From NCBI RefSeq assembly GCF_016765795.1, contig NZ_JAESVP010000005.1, positions 310,001-374,000 on the forward strand: a DNA stretch of 64,000 bases, written 5' to 3'. The stretch comes from Fuscibacter oryzae. Lineage in GTDB: Bacteria; Pseudomonadota; Alphaproteobacteria; Rhodobacterales; Rhodobacteraceae. Each line of letters starts with the position of its first letter. Within the stretch, counting starts at the first letter, position 1. Shown here in pieces: positions 33,577 to 42,601 of this stretch. The translations under genes and the position numbers were made by a program. The notes below the pieces were generated by a model, which was not told the DNA's origin, made no database searches, and saw only the letters and a program-made list of their open reading frames with translations.

Positions 33577-34035
33577 TTAAATGGGGCGGCGCGCGTCGCG
33601 GGCAGCCAGAATTGCCGAAACCGTCGCCGCCGGATCTGCCTGAAACTTGATAAGATGCTTGTCGCCTGCCTTGGTCACGATCTGCGCCGCATCAAGAAAT
33701 GTCCGCGCCTCTTTCACCTGCGACAGTGGCACGATCCGCCCGCCGGGGCCAAGCAGGCGCCGCGTGGTCATGCGCCAGTCTTCCTGCATCACCTCGGATT
33801 TCAGAAAAGCGGCGCGCAACCCGATGGCCAATATCGCGGCCAGCGGCCCCGTCCAGGGATAGGGGCTGCCCAAGGCAACCAAGGCCACCCCGCCCCCCGC
33901 AGCGGCGATCACGGCCAGAATGGCGTTGCTTTTCAGATAGCTGTGCAAATCAGGTGCAAAGGTCGCCACCAGCTTTTCATCACCCTGCAAAGAGGCCGGG
34001 GCGGCATGGATGCTGTCACGTTCAATCCGGGCCAT
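33577..34035 (-). CDS. PH-like membrane protein 2 of the pyr operon
   Basis: Protein of 152 residues. GDEKLVATFAPDLHSYLKSN, then two TM helices (~38-58, ~60-78), then EVMQEDWRMTTRRLLGPGGRIVPLSQVKEARTFLDAA, a PH-like pattern, and an Ala-rich C-terminus. GGAGGAG lies 6 bases before the ATG at 34035. It belongs to the same minus-strand operon. Function unknown. Confidence 0.72.
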   Translation of the reverse strand: MARIERDSIHAAPASLQGDEKLVATFAPDLHSYLKSNAILAVIAAAGGGVALVALGSPYPWTGPLAAILAIGLRAAFLKSEVMQEDWRMTTRRLLGPGGRIVPLSQVKEARTFLDAAQIVTKAGDKHLIKFQADPAATVSAILAARDARRPI

Positions 34036-34063
34036 GGCTGCTCCTCCGCCCCTTGGCCCGATG

Positions 34064-34186
34064 TTAGCCCGCCAGAACCACGAAAGCGACGGTGAAAAGA
34101 ACAAGAAACACCAGGACGGCGGTGGCAACCATACCGCCGGTCCGCATCTCGGATTTGGTGGGTTTGCGGTGGGGGTCGGGTGTCAT
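34064..34186 (-). CDS. 40-residue single-pass membrane protein
   Basis: The frame reads [20 protein letters not shown], then a hydrophobic helix (ATAVLVFLVLFTVAFVVLAG) ending at TAA. The start ATG overlaps the stop of PH-like gene 3 (ATGA at 34186-34183), which is the main support that it is a real gene. It has a charged cytosolic N-terminus and one TM helix. No family recognised. A poor ribosome-binding site suggests translation depends on coupling. Confidence 0.62.
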   Translation of the reverse strand: MTPDPHRKPTKSEMRTGGMVATAVLVFLVLFTVAFVVLAG

Positions 34187-34743
34187 GGCTGTGGATTGTC
34201 CTGTAGCGCGCGAATGAGATGATACACGTTTTCAGCATCGGCGATGTTTTCAAATCCGGCGCGTACTGTGCCAAGATCACCATCCGAGTCGCGCTCCAGC
34301 CGCGCATGAAACCACAGGCTGTCAGCGCGTTTGCCCTTTTCCAACTCCAGCGCCGTGGCGGGCAGGATCGGATAGACGCTCAATTTGCGGCCAAATGCGG
34401 ACCGCGAGACATAGGCCGCCCGTGTGCTGAGGGCATAGCGGACATGGCGCGCCGCCGTCCGCGCCTCGATCCACGGGCCAAAAACCAGAAACCCGCCAAC
34501 CCCGCCGAAGGGCAGGCCAAAGGCGGCAAAAAACACCGCCAATCCTGCGTCAGAGGTGGTTTGGGCCACGGACAGGCGATGGACACCAAAGATGAAAACG
34601 GCAATGCCGATGACAAGGAAAGGCAGGCCGAATATCATCAGAAACAATGATTTGCTGCGCTGATGAAAGCCTGCAACGGGCGCACCCTGCCACAGCAGGC
34701 GTTCGTCAGGACGAAAGTAGTGCTGCCAGCTTTCGGCCTTCAC
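34183..34743 (-). CDS. PH-like membrane protein 3 of the pyr operon
   Basis: Protein of 186 residues. The start is GTG overlapping the pyrB stop (GTGA). [13 protein letters not shown] resembles the N-terminal box of PH-like protein 1 (LAPGETILWQGQP). Two TM helices at ~32-54 and ~65-88. The C-terminal domain begins [25 protein letters not shown], again like protein 1 (HYTLTDRTAFIATNAMGKRDL). These two look like paralogues. Function unknown. Confidence 0.72.
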   Translation of the reverse strand: MKAESWQHYFRPDERLLWQGAPVAGFHQRSKSLFLMIFGLPFLVIGIAVFIFGVHRLSVAQTTSDAGLAVFFAAFGLPFGGVGGFLVFGPWIEARTAARHVRYALSTRAAYVSRSAFGRKLSVYPILPATALELEKGKRADSLWFHARLERDSDGDLGTVRAGFENIADAENVYHLIRALQDNPQP

Positions 34744-35702
34744 ACATAGCTCTCCACCGCCCGCCGCCCGCGCTCGGCCCGCAGGTTCCGTGCCAACAGG
34801 TCCATACAGGCCATGCGGACGGCGACGCCCATTTCCACCTGCTCTTGAATCACACTCCGGTTGATGTCATCGGCGATCTCACCGTCGATCTCGACCCCGC
34901 GGTTCATCGGGCCGGGGTGCATCACGATGGCATCGGGCTTGGCATGGGCCAGTTTCTCGGCATCCAAGCCATAGCGGTGGTAATATTCCCGCTCCGACGG
35001 GATGAAGCCACCATCCATCCGCTCGCGCTGAAGGCGCAGCATCATCACCACGTCGGCGTCTTTCAGCCCCTCGGCCATGTTGTCGTAAAGCTCACACCCG
35101 AACTCGCCCACGCCCGCAGGCATCAGGGTGGGGGGGGCGATCAGGCGGATGCGGTTTTCCATCTTGCCCAGCAGGATCAGGTTGCTACGGGCCACACGGC
35201 TATGTGCGATGTCGCCACAAATCGCCACGGTCAGGCGCTGGATACGGCCCTTGGCGCGGCGGATGGTCAGCGCGTCCAGCAGGGCCTGCGTCGGGTGTTC
35301 GTGCCGCCCGTCGCCTGCATTCAGCACGGCGCAATCCACCTTTTGTGCCAGAAGGTTGACCGCCCCGCTGGCCCCATGCCGCACCACCAAAAGGTCGGGG
35401 TGCATGGCGTTCAGCGTCATCGCGGTGTCGATCAGCGTCTCGCCCTTCTTCACGCTGGAGGACGCGACCGACATGTTCATCACATCCGCCCCCAGCCGCT
35501 TGCCCGCCAGTTCAAAACTGGCCTGCGTGCGGGTGGAGTTTTCAAAGAACATGTTGATCTGCGTCATTCCCGCCAGCACGTCGGACGATTTCACCGTGCG
35601 GCGGTTCAGATCGACATAGCGGTCGGCCAGATCAAGGACGGTCACGATTTCCTGCGGCGAAAGCTGCTCGATCCCCAAAAGGTGGCGGGCGCGAAAGGTC
35701 AT
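34740..35702 (-). CDS. pyrB: Aspartate carbamoyltransferase catalytic subunit PyrB
   Basis: Carbamoylates aspartate, the second step of pyrimidine synthesis. 320 residues. Carbamoyl-phosphate site [20 protein letters not shown] (~51-70), [13 protein letters not shown] (~128-140), and the aspartate-binding [11 protein letters not shown] (~262). GGAG lies 8 bases before the ATG at 35702. First gene of a minus-strand operon running through plsY. Confidence 0.96.
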   Translation of the reverse strand: MTFRARHLLGIEQLSPQEIVTVLDLADRYVDLNRRTVKSSDVLAGMTQINMFFENSTRTQASFELAGKRLGADVMNMSVASSSVKKGETLIDTAMTLNAMHPDLLVVRHGASGAVNLLAQKVDCAVLNAGDGRHEHPTQALLDALTIRRAKGRIQRLTVAICGDIAHSRVARSNLILLGKMENRIRLIAPPTLMPAGVGEFGCELYDNMAEGLKDADVVMMLRLQRERMDGGFIPSEREYYHRYGLDAEKLAHAKPDAIVMHPGPMNRGVEIDGEIADDINRSVIQEQVEMGVAVRMACMDLLARNLRAERGRRAVESYV

Positions 35703-35798
35703 GGGCTTTCTCCGGCTGGTTTGGGTGCTTATCGCAAAGGGGCAGGCGCGGGGCAAGCCGCCTTGCCGCGCCCCGGCCATGGCCCTACCCTGACGCCC

Positions 35799-36638
35799 AT
35801 GGGAATCGCGGATCAGATCGGTGCGGATTGGGAGGCGGCTTTGGCCGCCCTTGCCTGGCAGGCCGATCTGGGCGTGACCGATGTGCTGATGGAAGGGCCG
35901 GTCAACCGCTATGATCTGGCCGAGGCAGCACCCAAGGTGCAGATACCCCGGCCCGCAGCGCCCGCCCGCAATGACCCTGCACGGGGCGAAGCTGCAAGGC
36001 CCCAGCCCGCGCCGCCGACGATAGAGGACAAGCCAGACCCGGTGGCCGCCGCCCGCGCCGCCGCCGCGCGTGCGCCCGATCTGGCCGCGCTGCGCGAGGC
36101 GATTGCCGCCTTTGACCATTGCGAGCTGAAAAAGGGCGCCCGCAACACCGTGTTCGCCGACGGCAACCCACGGGCGCGTGTGCTGATCCTAGGTGAGGCA
36201 CCCGGCCGGGACGAAGACCTTGAAGGCCTGCCCTTCGTGGGCCGCGCCGGGCAGTTGCTGGACCGGATGTTCGCCGCCATCGGCCTGTCGCGCCAATCCC
36301 CCGACAGTGAGGCGGCACTTTACATCACCAATGTCATGCCGTGGCGCCCCCCGGCAAACCGTGACCCGGAGCCGGCAGAGATTGCCATGATGCAGCCCTT
36401 TGTCGAGCGGCACATCGCGCTGGTTGATCCGCAGGTCATTGTTGTCATGGGCAACACGCCTCTGCTGGCCCTGACCGGGGCGAAGGGCATTCTGAAGGCG
36501 CGGGGAAACTGGTCGCAGGCGCTGGGAAAACCGCTGCTGCCGATGACGCACCCCGCCTATCTGCTGCGCACGCCCCTGGCCAAGCGTGACGCCTGGGCCG
36601 ACCTGCTGGCGCTGAAGGCGCGGCTGGATGGGGCGTGA
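35799..36638 (+). CDS. Uracil-DNA glycosylase, family 4-like without the iron-sulfur cysteines
   Basis: Removes uracil from DNA in base excision repair. 279 residues. Motif A is [27 protein letters not shown] (~130-156), and the C-terminal motif is [10 protein letters not shown] (~250). Family 4 enzymes use four Cys for a 4Fe-4S cluster. Here only one (FDHCEL) remains; the later two Cys are replaced in [15 protein letters not shown] (W) and AEIAMMQPF (M). The N-terminal ~90 residues form a Pro/Ala-rich linker. Starts at 35799; the ORF upstream of it runs antisense to pyrB. Confidence 0.88.
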   Translation: MGIADQIGADWEAALAALAWQADLGVTDVLMEGPVNRYDLAEAAPKVQIPRPAAPARNDPARGEAARPQPAPPTIEDKPDPVAAARAAAARAPDLAALREAIAAFDHCELKKGARNTVFADGNPRARVLILGEAPGRDEDLEGLPFVGRAGQLLDRMFAAIGLSRQSPDSEAALYITNVMPWRPPANRDPEPAEIAMMQPFVERHIALVDPQVIVVMGNTPLLALTGAKGILKARGNWSQALGKPLLPMTHPAYLLRTPLAKRDAWADLLALKARLDGA

Positions 36639-36647
36639 CGCCGGGTC

Positions 36648-36757
36648 GGTGATGGTGCGTGGGGTGAGTGGTGCGTGCAAAGCGCCCACCCTATGGGCCA
36701 ACAGCGCCGCGGTTTCATCCTTTGGGTAGGGTGCGTGCTTTGCACGCACTATTGCAG
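36648..36757. repeat. Inverted-repeat element between udg and dsbD-like gene
   Basis: GTGCGTGCAAAGC (36672-36684) and GCTTTGCACGCAC (36734-36746) form 13-bp perfect arms. The internal AAGCGCCCACCCTATGGG resembles the repeat at 37602-37652. The element fills the whole gap between convergent genes. Confidence 0.65.
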
Positions 36758-36758
36758 G

Positions 36759-37550
36759 TCACGGCGCGGGGCAGCCCGCAATCTCGACCGCCCGGCCTTC
36801 GCCCAGAACCGTCACCGTTACCCCCTTACGATCCAGCGCAAAGGCCCCGCCGCCCGGGGGCACCATATCGGCAGATGAGACCAGCAACGCCCCCTGCCGC
36901 TCGGTATCGGCCTCGGACACCCAGACGCTGCGGTCACCATTCTCGATCACCACCACCTCTTCCGGCCCACGCTTGGGCAGGTCGATCCGCGCGGTAAGGC
37001 GCAGCCCATCGGCGATGGGTGCCACGGTGCAAGAGATTGCCTTCAGCCCTGCATCGGCGCCCCGGCGCGGCTGATCGGCAAGGGCGGCGCGAATGGCCGC
37101 ATCGGGTTTGCCCGCAGCCGGCAACTGCCCGGAAAAGCTCAGCTCTGCAGGCATGCAGATGTCATTGCACACCCCCAGATCAACCCGCAGCCGCACGGTC
37201 ACCGGGCGCGAGGGGTCTTTCGGCGTGATCTCGACCGGCAGGACAAGCGCGTCGTGATAGCCCACAGTCTGCAACCCGTTCGAATGAAACACCGACGGGC
37301 TGGGCCAGTGAAACCGCACCGCCTTGATGTTGTCCGACCCCGACCAGTCGAATTCGGGCGGAATCCCCGCCTCACCCGGCGCGCGCCAATAGGTTTTCCA
37401 GCCCGGCGACAGGCGCAGATCCATCGCAGCCATCTGATTGCCGTTCTCCATCCGCCAGCCGGGCAACAACCGACCAGACAGCACATCATCCTGGCTGAAG
37501 GCGTGGACAGGCGTTGCAAGCAACGCGGTCAGGGCAAGAACCGTTTTCAT
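36759..37550 (-). CDS. Stand-alone DsbD N-terminal-domain protein
   Basis: Protein of 263 residues. Signal peptide ~1-18 (MKTVLALTALLATPVHAF). The remainder matches the DsbD alpha-domain (PF11412): WKTYWRAPGEAGIPPEFDWSGSDNIKAVRFHWPSP and VRLRVDLGVCNDICMPAELS with a candidate redox pair (CNDIC). It has no membrane or thioredoxin part, so it likely acts as a periplasmic reductant receiver or a copper/cytochrome assembly helper. The ATG at 37550 has AGGG ~5 bases upstream. Confidence 0.82.
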   Translation of the reverse strand: MKTVLALTALLATPVHAFSQDDVLSGRLLPGWRMENGNQMAAMDLRLSPGWKTYWRAPGEAGIPPEFDWSGSDNIKAVRFHWPSPSVFHSNGLQTVGYHDALVLPVEITPKDPSRPVTVRLRVDLGVCNDICMPAELSFSGQLPAAGKPDAAIRAALADQPRRGADAGLKAISCTVAPIADGLRLTARIDLPKRGPEEVVVIENGDRSVWVSEADTERQGALLVSSADMVPPGGGAFALDRKGVTVTVLGEGRAVEIAGCPAP

Positions 37551-37601
37551 CATGCCCTGCACCATAGGCAAAGCCTGCCGCCATGGAAATCAACTTTGGG
37601 C

Positions 37602-37652
37602 GATGGGCGCTTGAGCATCGCCGCCCAAGCGCCCATCCTTATCCTATGGGGG
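37602..37652. repeat. Inverted repeat between the DsbD-like gene and yqgE
   Basis: GATGGGCGCTTG (37602-37613) and CAAGCGCCCATC (37625-37636) are 12-bp perfect arms. AAGCGCCCATCCTTATCCTATGGG-like sequence relates it to the element at 36648-36757. The arms precede the yqgE start by ~25 bases and could act on its leader. Confidence 0.6.
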
Positions 37653-37660
37653 GCGATTCG

Positions 37661-38215
37661 ATGGACCTGACCGGAAAGCTGCTGATTGCCATGCCAGCCT
37701 TGGGCGATCCGCGTTTTGAAAAAAGCGTGATCCTGATCTGCGCCCATACGGATGAGGGCGCGATGGGTCTGATCGTCAACAAGTCGATCCCCGACCTGTC
37801 GCTGTCAAACCTGCTGGAGCATCTGGAGATTCCCCGCGCCGAAGAGGGCCGCGAGATTCGCATCCGCTATGGCGGTCCGGTCGAACGCGGGCGCGGTTTT
37901 GTGCTGCATTCGCGCGATTATCGCGGGGGCGAGACGACGATGAAAATCCCCGGCGGCTACGGCATGACCGCCACGCTGGACGTGCTGGAAGCGCTGGCGC
38001 GGGGCGAAGGGCCCCATCGCGCGCTGCTGGCCTTGGGTTATTCCGGCTGGGGCCCGGGCCAGTTGGAAGATGAGATTGCCCGCAACGACTGGCTGACCGC
38101 CGAGGCCGAACCTGCGCTGATCTTTGCCGAGGATGATCCGGCGAAATGGGGGGCTGCGCTGAAAACCATGGGCATCGACCCCATCACCCTTTCGGCCACG
38201 GCCGGTCGCGCCTAG
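37661..38215 (+). CDS. YqgE/AlgH family protein (DUF179)
   Basis: Protein of 184 residues, the normal length of the family. Markers are LTGKLLIAMPALGDPRFEKSVILICAHTDEGAMGLIVN (~3-40), RIRYGGPVERGRGFVLHS (~66-83) and ALGYSGWGPGQLEDEI (~125-140). Function not established; the fold is UPF0301. ATG at 37661 with GGGGG ~8 bases upstream; an in-frame ATG exists at 37646. Confidence 0.9.
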   Translation: MDLTGKLLIAMPALGDPRFEKSVILICAHTDEGAMGLIVNKSIPDLSLSNLLEHLEIPRAEEGREIRIRYGGPVERGRGFVLHSRDYRGGETTMKIPGGYGMTATLDVLEALARGEGPHRALLALGYSGWGPGQLEDEIARNDWLTAEAEPALIFAEDDPAKWGAALKTMGIDPITLSATAGRA

Positions 38216-38219
38216 ACTA

Positions 38220-38239
38220 AAGTTCCTTCGAAGGAACTT
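38220..38239. terminator. Bidirectional terminator between yqgE and ccoS
   Basis: Perfect 20-bp palindrome AAGTTCCTTCGAAGGAACTT, 4 bases past the yqgE stop and 3 bases before the ccoS stop. T-runs are short on both sides. Its position between convergent genes supports termination. Confidence 0.7.
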
Positions 38240-38241
38240 GG

Positions 38242-38400
38242 TTATGGCCTTGGGTGGTCGTCCCAATCCTTGGTCAGAATCCGGTTCGCGTCACCCTGCG
38301 GGTCGTCAAACTGCCGCGTCTTCATTGCCCAGAAGAACGCCACCAGCCCGATGCCGCCCAGAAACAGCGAAACCGGAATCAGGATCGACAGGATTTCCAT
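38242..38400 (-). CDS. ccoS: cbb3 oxidase assembly protein CcoS
   Basis: Small inner-membrane protein of 52 residues needed for cofactor insertion into cbb3 oxidase. One TM helix (ILIPVSLFLGGIGLVAFFWAM) followed by KTRQFDDPQGDANRIL, the conserved CcoS tail. The start at 38400 has GAGG ~8 bases upstream. Last gene of ccoGHIS. Confidence 0.92.
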   Translation of the reverse strand: MEILSILIPVSLFLGGIGLVAFFWAMKTRQFDDPQGDANRILTKDWDDHPRP

Positions 38401-38413
38401 TACGTCAGCCTCA

Positions 38414-40618
38414 TCACTTGAGCCGTAGCGCGTTGATCGAAACGGTGATTGACGACAGCGACATCGCCAGCGCCGCCGCAAGCGGCGTGGCCGATCCGAT
38501 CAGCGCCAAGGGCACCGCGATCACATTATACCCCGCCGACAGCGCGAAATTCTCGATAATCCGCCGCCGTGCCTGTTTGCTGATCCGGGTGGCATCGGCG
38601 ATGGGGGCCATGTCTTGCCCCAACAGCACGATATCCGAAGCCGTCCGCGCCGCATCCAGCGCCGTGGCGGGCGAGATCGAGACATGCGCCGCCGCCAGTG
38701 CCGCCGTATCATTCAGCCCGTCGCCCACCATCAGAACCCGAGCGCCCCTGTCGGTCAGGTCACGCACCAGCGCCGCCTTTTCCGCAGGCAGCGCACCGCT
38801 GGCCCAGTCGGCAATACCCAACCGCTGCGCAAGGGCTGCCACCGCGCCCTCGGTATCGCCCGAAATCAGTCGGATGTGTTTACCTTGCACGGTCAAGGCC
38901 GCAACCGCCGCTTCGGCACCGGGGCGCAGGCGGTCGGTAAAGGTGAAGGCGCGGGCCTTGCCCTCGCCGGTGCAAAGATAAGTGGCGGTCATCACCGCCT
39001 CTTCCGCCTCGCACCACGAGGCGCGGCCAAGGCGGACGGTCTGGCCCTTCCAGCGCCCTTCGATGCCGTAGCCCGGCACCTCACGCAGATCCTCCACCCT
39101 TGCGGGCGCAATACCTGCCGCACGCGCGGCTTGCGCCAGCGCCACGGCCAGCGGGTGCGATGATGCCCCCGCCAGCGCCGCCGCCACCTCGACCGCCTGA
39201 CGCGGATGATCGGCCAGATTGGTCGCCTCTGGCGTGCCCATGGTGAGGGTGCCAGTCTTGTCGAAGACCACCGTATCCACGTCGGCCAGCCGCTCCAGCG
39301 CGGTGCCGTGCTTGATCAGCAGGCCCTTGCGGAACAGCTTGCCGCTGGCAGAGGTCACCACGGCAGGCACGGCCAGCCCCAGCGCACAAGGGCAGGTGAT
39401 GATCAGCGTGGCGGCAGAGATGTTGATGGCAAAGCGCACATCGCCACCGGTTTTCCACATCCAAAAGGCAAAGGCGGAAAAGGACAGGGTATGGACCAGC
39501 GGCGAATAAAGCCGCGCCGCCCGCTCGGCCAGCGTGGTGTATTTCGTGCGTGCGCTTTCTGCCACCGCAACCAGATCGGCCATGCGGTGCAGGCTGGAAT
39601 CGCGCCCCGCCGCCGTTACCCGCAGCGTCAGGGGGCCGGTCAGGTTGACCTCTCCGGCAGAAACCACCATGCCCGGCCCGGCAAAGACCGGCAGGCTTTC
39701 GCCCGTCAGCAGCGAACGGTCCAGTTCTGACGCGCCCTCGGTTACCACGCCATCCACTGGCATCCGCCCGCCGGGACGCACCAGCACTAGATCGCCCACC
39801 GCCACCTCGGCAATCGGGCGCACCACCTCTGCCCCATCCACCAACACCGTCGCGCGCGGCACCTCCAAAGCGGCCAGTTCCTCGGCCGCCGACCGGGCCA
39901 CAGCGCGGGTTTTCTGGTCCAGATAGCGGCCCAGCAGCAGGAAAAAGCACAACATAACGGCGGCATCGAAATAGGCATGGCTGCCGGATTCGAAGGTTTC
40001 AAAGATCGAGATCGAGGTGGCCAGAACCAGCGCCAGCGAGATCGGGAAATCCATGTTCACCCGGCGGGCGCGCAGCCCCATCCAGGCCGATTTGAAAAAG
40101 GGCTGGCCGGAAAACAGCACCGTCGGCAAGGCAATCGCCCCGGAAATCCAATGGAACAGATCGCGTGTCGGCCCCTCGGCCCCCGACCAGACGGCGACCG
40201 ACAGCAGCATGATGTTCATCATGGAAAAGAACGCCACGCCCAGCCGCATCAGAATGTCGCGTGCCTGTTTGTCAGCCTCGGTCGCGGTCAGAAGGCCGGG
40301 GTCCAGCTCATGCGCCTCATACCCCACGCCTTTCAGCACCTCGATCAGATCAGCAGCGGTGACATGCGCCTCCGCATCCACCGCGACGCGCTTCAGGGTC
40401 AGATTGACCCGCGCGCCCTGCACCCCCGGCACCGCCTGCACCGCGTTTTCCACCGTGGAAATGCAGGCCGCGCAATGCGCTGTCGGCAAAGAGAGCATCA
40501 GCCGCGCATGGTGATGCTGCGCCAGTTGCGCCAGCCGTTCAGCCGAAGGGGCCGCCACACAGGCAGGGCAGGCCGAGGCGGCGGGCACAAAGTCGGCGGG
40601 TTCCGGCTGGGCGGTCAT
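38414..40618 (-). CDS. ccoI: Copper-exporting/delivering P1B-type ATPase CcoI
   Basis: Copper ATPase for cbb3 oxidase maturation, 734 residues. N-terminal HMA metal-binding domain with HCAACISTVENAV (~residue 47), plus an extra CPACVA at ~17. TM metal site CPCALGL (~400). Phosphorylation motif DKTGTLTMG (~448). Hinge GDGLNDTAALAAAHV (~640). Follows ccoH within 4 bases. Confidence 0.95.
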   Translation of the reverse strand: MTAQPEPADFVPAASACPACVAAPSAERLAQLAQHHHARLMLSLPTAHCAACISTVENAVQAVPGVQGARVNLTLKRVAVDAEAHVTAADLIEVLKGVGYEAHELDPGLLTATEADKQARDILMRLGVAFFSMMNIMLLSVAVWSGAEGPTRDLFHWISGAIALPTVLFSGQPFFKSAWMGLRARRVNMDFPISLALVLATSISIFETFESGSHAYFDAAVMLCFFLLLGRYLDQKTRAVARSAAEELAALEVPRATVLVDGAEVVRPIAEVAVGDLVLVRPGGRMPVDGVVTEGASELDRSLLTGESLPVFAGPGMVVSAGEVNLTGPLTLRVTAAGRDSSLHRMADLVAVAESARTKYTTLAERAARLYSPLVHTLSFSAFAFWMWKTGGDVRFAINISAATLIITCPCALGLAVPAVVTSASGKLFRKGLLIKHGTALERLADVDTVVFDKTGTLTMGTPEATNLADHPRQAVEVAAALAGASSHPLAVALAQAARAAGIAPARVEDLREVPGYGIEGRWKGQTVRLGRASWCEAEEAVMTATYLCTGEGKARAFTFTDRLRPGAEAAVAALTVQGKHIRLISGDTEGAVAALAQRLGIADWASGALPAEKAALVRDLTDRGARVLMVGDGLNDTAALAAAHVSISPATALDAARTASDIVLLGQDMAPIADATRISKQARRRIIENFALSAGYNVIAVPLALIGSATPLAAALAMSLSSITVSINALRLK

Positions 40619-40622
40619 GGCT

Positions 40623-41081
40623 TTACCCCTCGACCATCAGGTCGATGCGGCGACGATAGAGCGTGCCATCCTGCGCCACGGCCTCGACATGCAGCATCCA
40701 TTTGCCGGGGGCCAACGGCACCTTGGCCACATAAACCCCGGCCTCATGCGCGAAATCGGGGTATAGGTCATCCTTGGCTTCGGTCGGGCGCCCCACCAGA
40801 ACCTTGAGCGATTGCACCTGAACCGGCTGGCCTGCGCTGTCGGTAAAGGTCAGCAGCAGCTCCTTTCCCGCCTCGTCGTAATCTTCAGTCAGTCGCCAGC
40901 CCAGCGCCTTTTGCGCCGCCATTTCCTTGTCCCAGGTCTGCGAGGCGACGTAAGAGTTTTCCACCTCCAGCCCCGGAAAGGTGCTGACCGCCTTGACGGC
41001 CAGAACCGTATTCACCGCGATGATCACGCCGAAAAAGGCCACGGTGATCGCCAGAACATGCTTGCCGGTCAGTTCGGTCAT
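40623..41081 (-). CDS. ccoH: FixH-family assembly protein CcoH
   Basis: Small membrane protein needed for assembly of cbb3 oxidase, 152 residues. One TM helix at ~9-31 (VLAITVAFFGVIIAVNTVLAVKAV). The periplasmic part has FPGLEVENSYVASQTWDKEMAAQKALGW (~38-66), the FixH core. ATG at 41081 lies 1 base past the ccoG stop. A longer ORF to 41153 overlaps ccoG. Confidence 0.92.
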   Translation of the reverse strand: MTELTGKHVLAITVAFFGVIIAVNTVLAVKAVSTFPGLEVENSYVASQTWDKEMAAQKALGWRLTEDYDEAGKELLLTFTDSAGQPVQVQSLKVLVGRPTEAKDDLYPDFAHEAGVYVAKVPLAPGKWMLHVEAVAQDGTLYRRRIDLMVEG

Positions 41082-41082
41082 C

Positions 41083-42534
41083 TCAGTTCGCCTTTCCGTT
41101 GAACACGGTGTCTTTGTGAACCCTGTCGCGCCCCGGCACGGCAGCCGTGCCATCGACAGCGCCCAGATCCTGCACCCACAGCCGAATTTCGCTGCGGTCG
41201 GCTGTGGCCCCGATTGTGCCAGCGGGCGCGGTGATGAACAAGCGCTGGGTGCTGGTCTCGTTGGCTGGAACCCGGACCTTCAGGCTGTCCTCGCCCTCCA
41301 GCGACAGAACGAACGTCTCGCCCCGGTCAGTGGTGGCCGAGAAGGCGAACCAGTGGTCCTGCCCGTATTTGTTACGCAGCCGCAGATCATAGCTGTTGCG
41401 AATGGACCCATCCGACAACACGACAAATTCAGGGTTCCTGACGGGCGTGATGTTCACGTCGATGGGAGAGCGCAGGAACAGCGCAACCACCAGCCCGACG
41501 CCCACCGACGCCCACAACGCGGTGTAAAGCACGGTGCGGGCGCGGAACACATGCTTCCACACCGATTTCGGCGGTTGGCCCGCACGCTCGCGCGTCTCAT
41601 CCGTCAGGGCAAGATAGCTGATCAGCCCGCGCGGCTTGCCCACCTTGTCCATCATCTCGTCACAGGCGTCGATGCACAGACCGCAGGTGATGCAGGCCAG
41701 TTGCTGGCCGTTTCGGATGTCGATTCCCATCGGGCAGACATTCACGCAAGCCATGCAGTCGATGCAGTCGCCGTTGCCCGCGACGCCCGGTTTGCCACGC
41801 GGCTCTCCGCGCCATTCGCGGTAGCCGATGGTCAGGGTGTCTTCGTCCATCATCGCGGCCTGAATCCGCGGCCAGGGGCAGGCATAGATGCAGATCTGTT
41901 CGCGCGCGAACCCGCCAAAGGCAAAGGTCGTCGCGGTCAGAATGAACATGGTGGTATAGGCGATGGGGTGGGCGTTCCCCGTCACCAGATCGCGCGCCAG
42001 TGTCGGCGCATCGGTGAAATAGAAAATCCAGGCCCCGCCGGTGGCCAGCCCGATCAGCAACCACAGCGTCCATTTGATCGCACTTTTGCGGATCTTTTCG
42101 GCGTCCCATTTCTGGCGGAACAGGCGGATGCGGGCGTTGCGGTCGCCTTCGACCCAGCGCTCGACCAGAATGTAAAGATCGGTCCACACCGTCTGCGGGC
42201 AGGCATAGCCGCACCAGACCCGACCGGCCGCGCTGGTGAACAGGAACAGCCCAAGCCCCGCCATGATCAGCAGGCCCGCGACGAAATAGAATTCCTGCGG
42301 CCAGATCTCGATCATGAAGAAAAAGAACCGCCGGTTCGCCAGATCCAGCAGCACCGCCTGATCGGGCAGCGCAGGCCCCCGGTCCCAGCGCAGCCAGGGC
42401 GTGATGTAATAAACCCCCAGCATGGCCGCCATCAGCCACCATTTCAGCGTGCGAAAGTTGCCCTTCACTCGCTTGGGGAAAATCGGCTCACGCGCGACAT
42501 AAAGGCTGGGTGGGTTGGTATCTGGCGTGCTCAC
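41083..42534 (-). CDS. ccoG: Cupric reductase CcoG (cytochrome oxidase accessory protein)
   Basis: Polyferredoxin that reduces copper for cbb3 assembly, 483 residues with about five TM helices. Cluster motifs are CGYACPQTVWTDLY (~105), CIDCMACVNVCPMGI (~252-266) and CITCGLCIDACDEM (~273-287). I start at the GTG 42534 because GGAGCA lies 7 bases upstream and the FNR box (42602-42615) would overlap a start at the ATG 42612. First gene of ccoGHIS. Confidence 0.92.
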   Translation of the reverse strand: MSTPDTNPPSLYVAREPIFPKRVKGNFRTLKWWLMAAMLGVYYITPWLRWDRGPALPDQAVLLDLANRRFFFFMIEIWPQEFYFVAGLLIMAGLGLFLFTSAAGRVWCGYACPQTVWTDLYILVERWVEGDRNARIRLFRQKWDAEKIRKSAIKWTLWLLIGLATGGAWIFYFTDAPTLARDLVTGNAHPIAYTTMFILTATTFAFGGFAREQICIYACPWPRIQAAMMDEDTLTIGYREWRGEPRGKPGVAGNGDCIDCMACVNVCPMGIDIRNGQQLACITCGLCIDACDEMMDKVGKPRGLISYLALTDETRERAGQPPKSVWKHVFRARTVLYTALWASVGVGLVVALFLRSPIDVNITPVRNPEFVVLSDGSIRNSYDLRLRNKYGQDHWFAFSATTDRGETFVLSLEGEDSLKVRVPANETSTQRLFITAPAGTIGATADRSEIRLWVQDLGAVDGTAAVPGRDRVHKDTVFNGKAN

Positions 42535-42601
42535 AGGGCTTGCTCCGGCCGTTTGGCTGTTCCGGTCCTGCACCCTATCGGCGCCTGACCGTCTGGTCGC
42601 A

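Noticed and set aside
34647-35798. Long N-terminal extension of the uracil-DNA glycosylase frame
   Set aside because: It is antisense to pyrB; the glycosylase starts at 35799.
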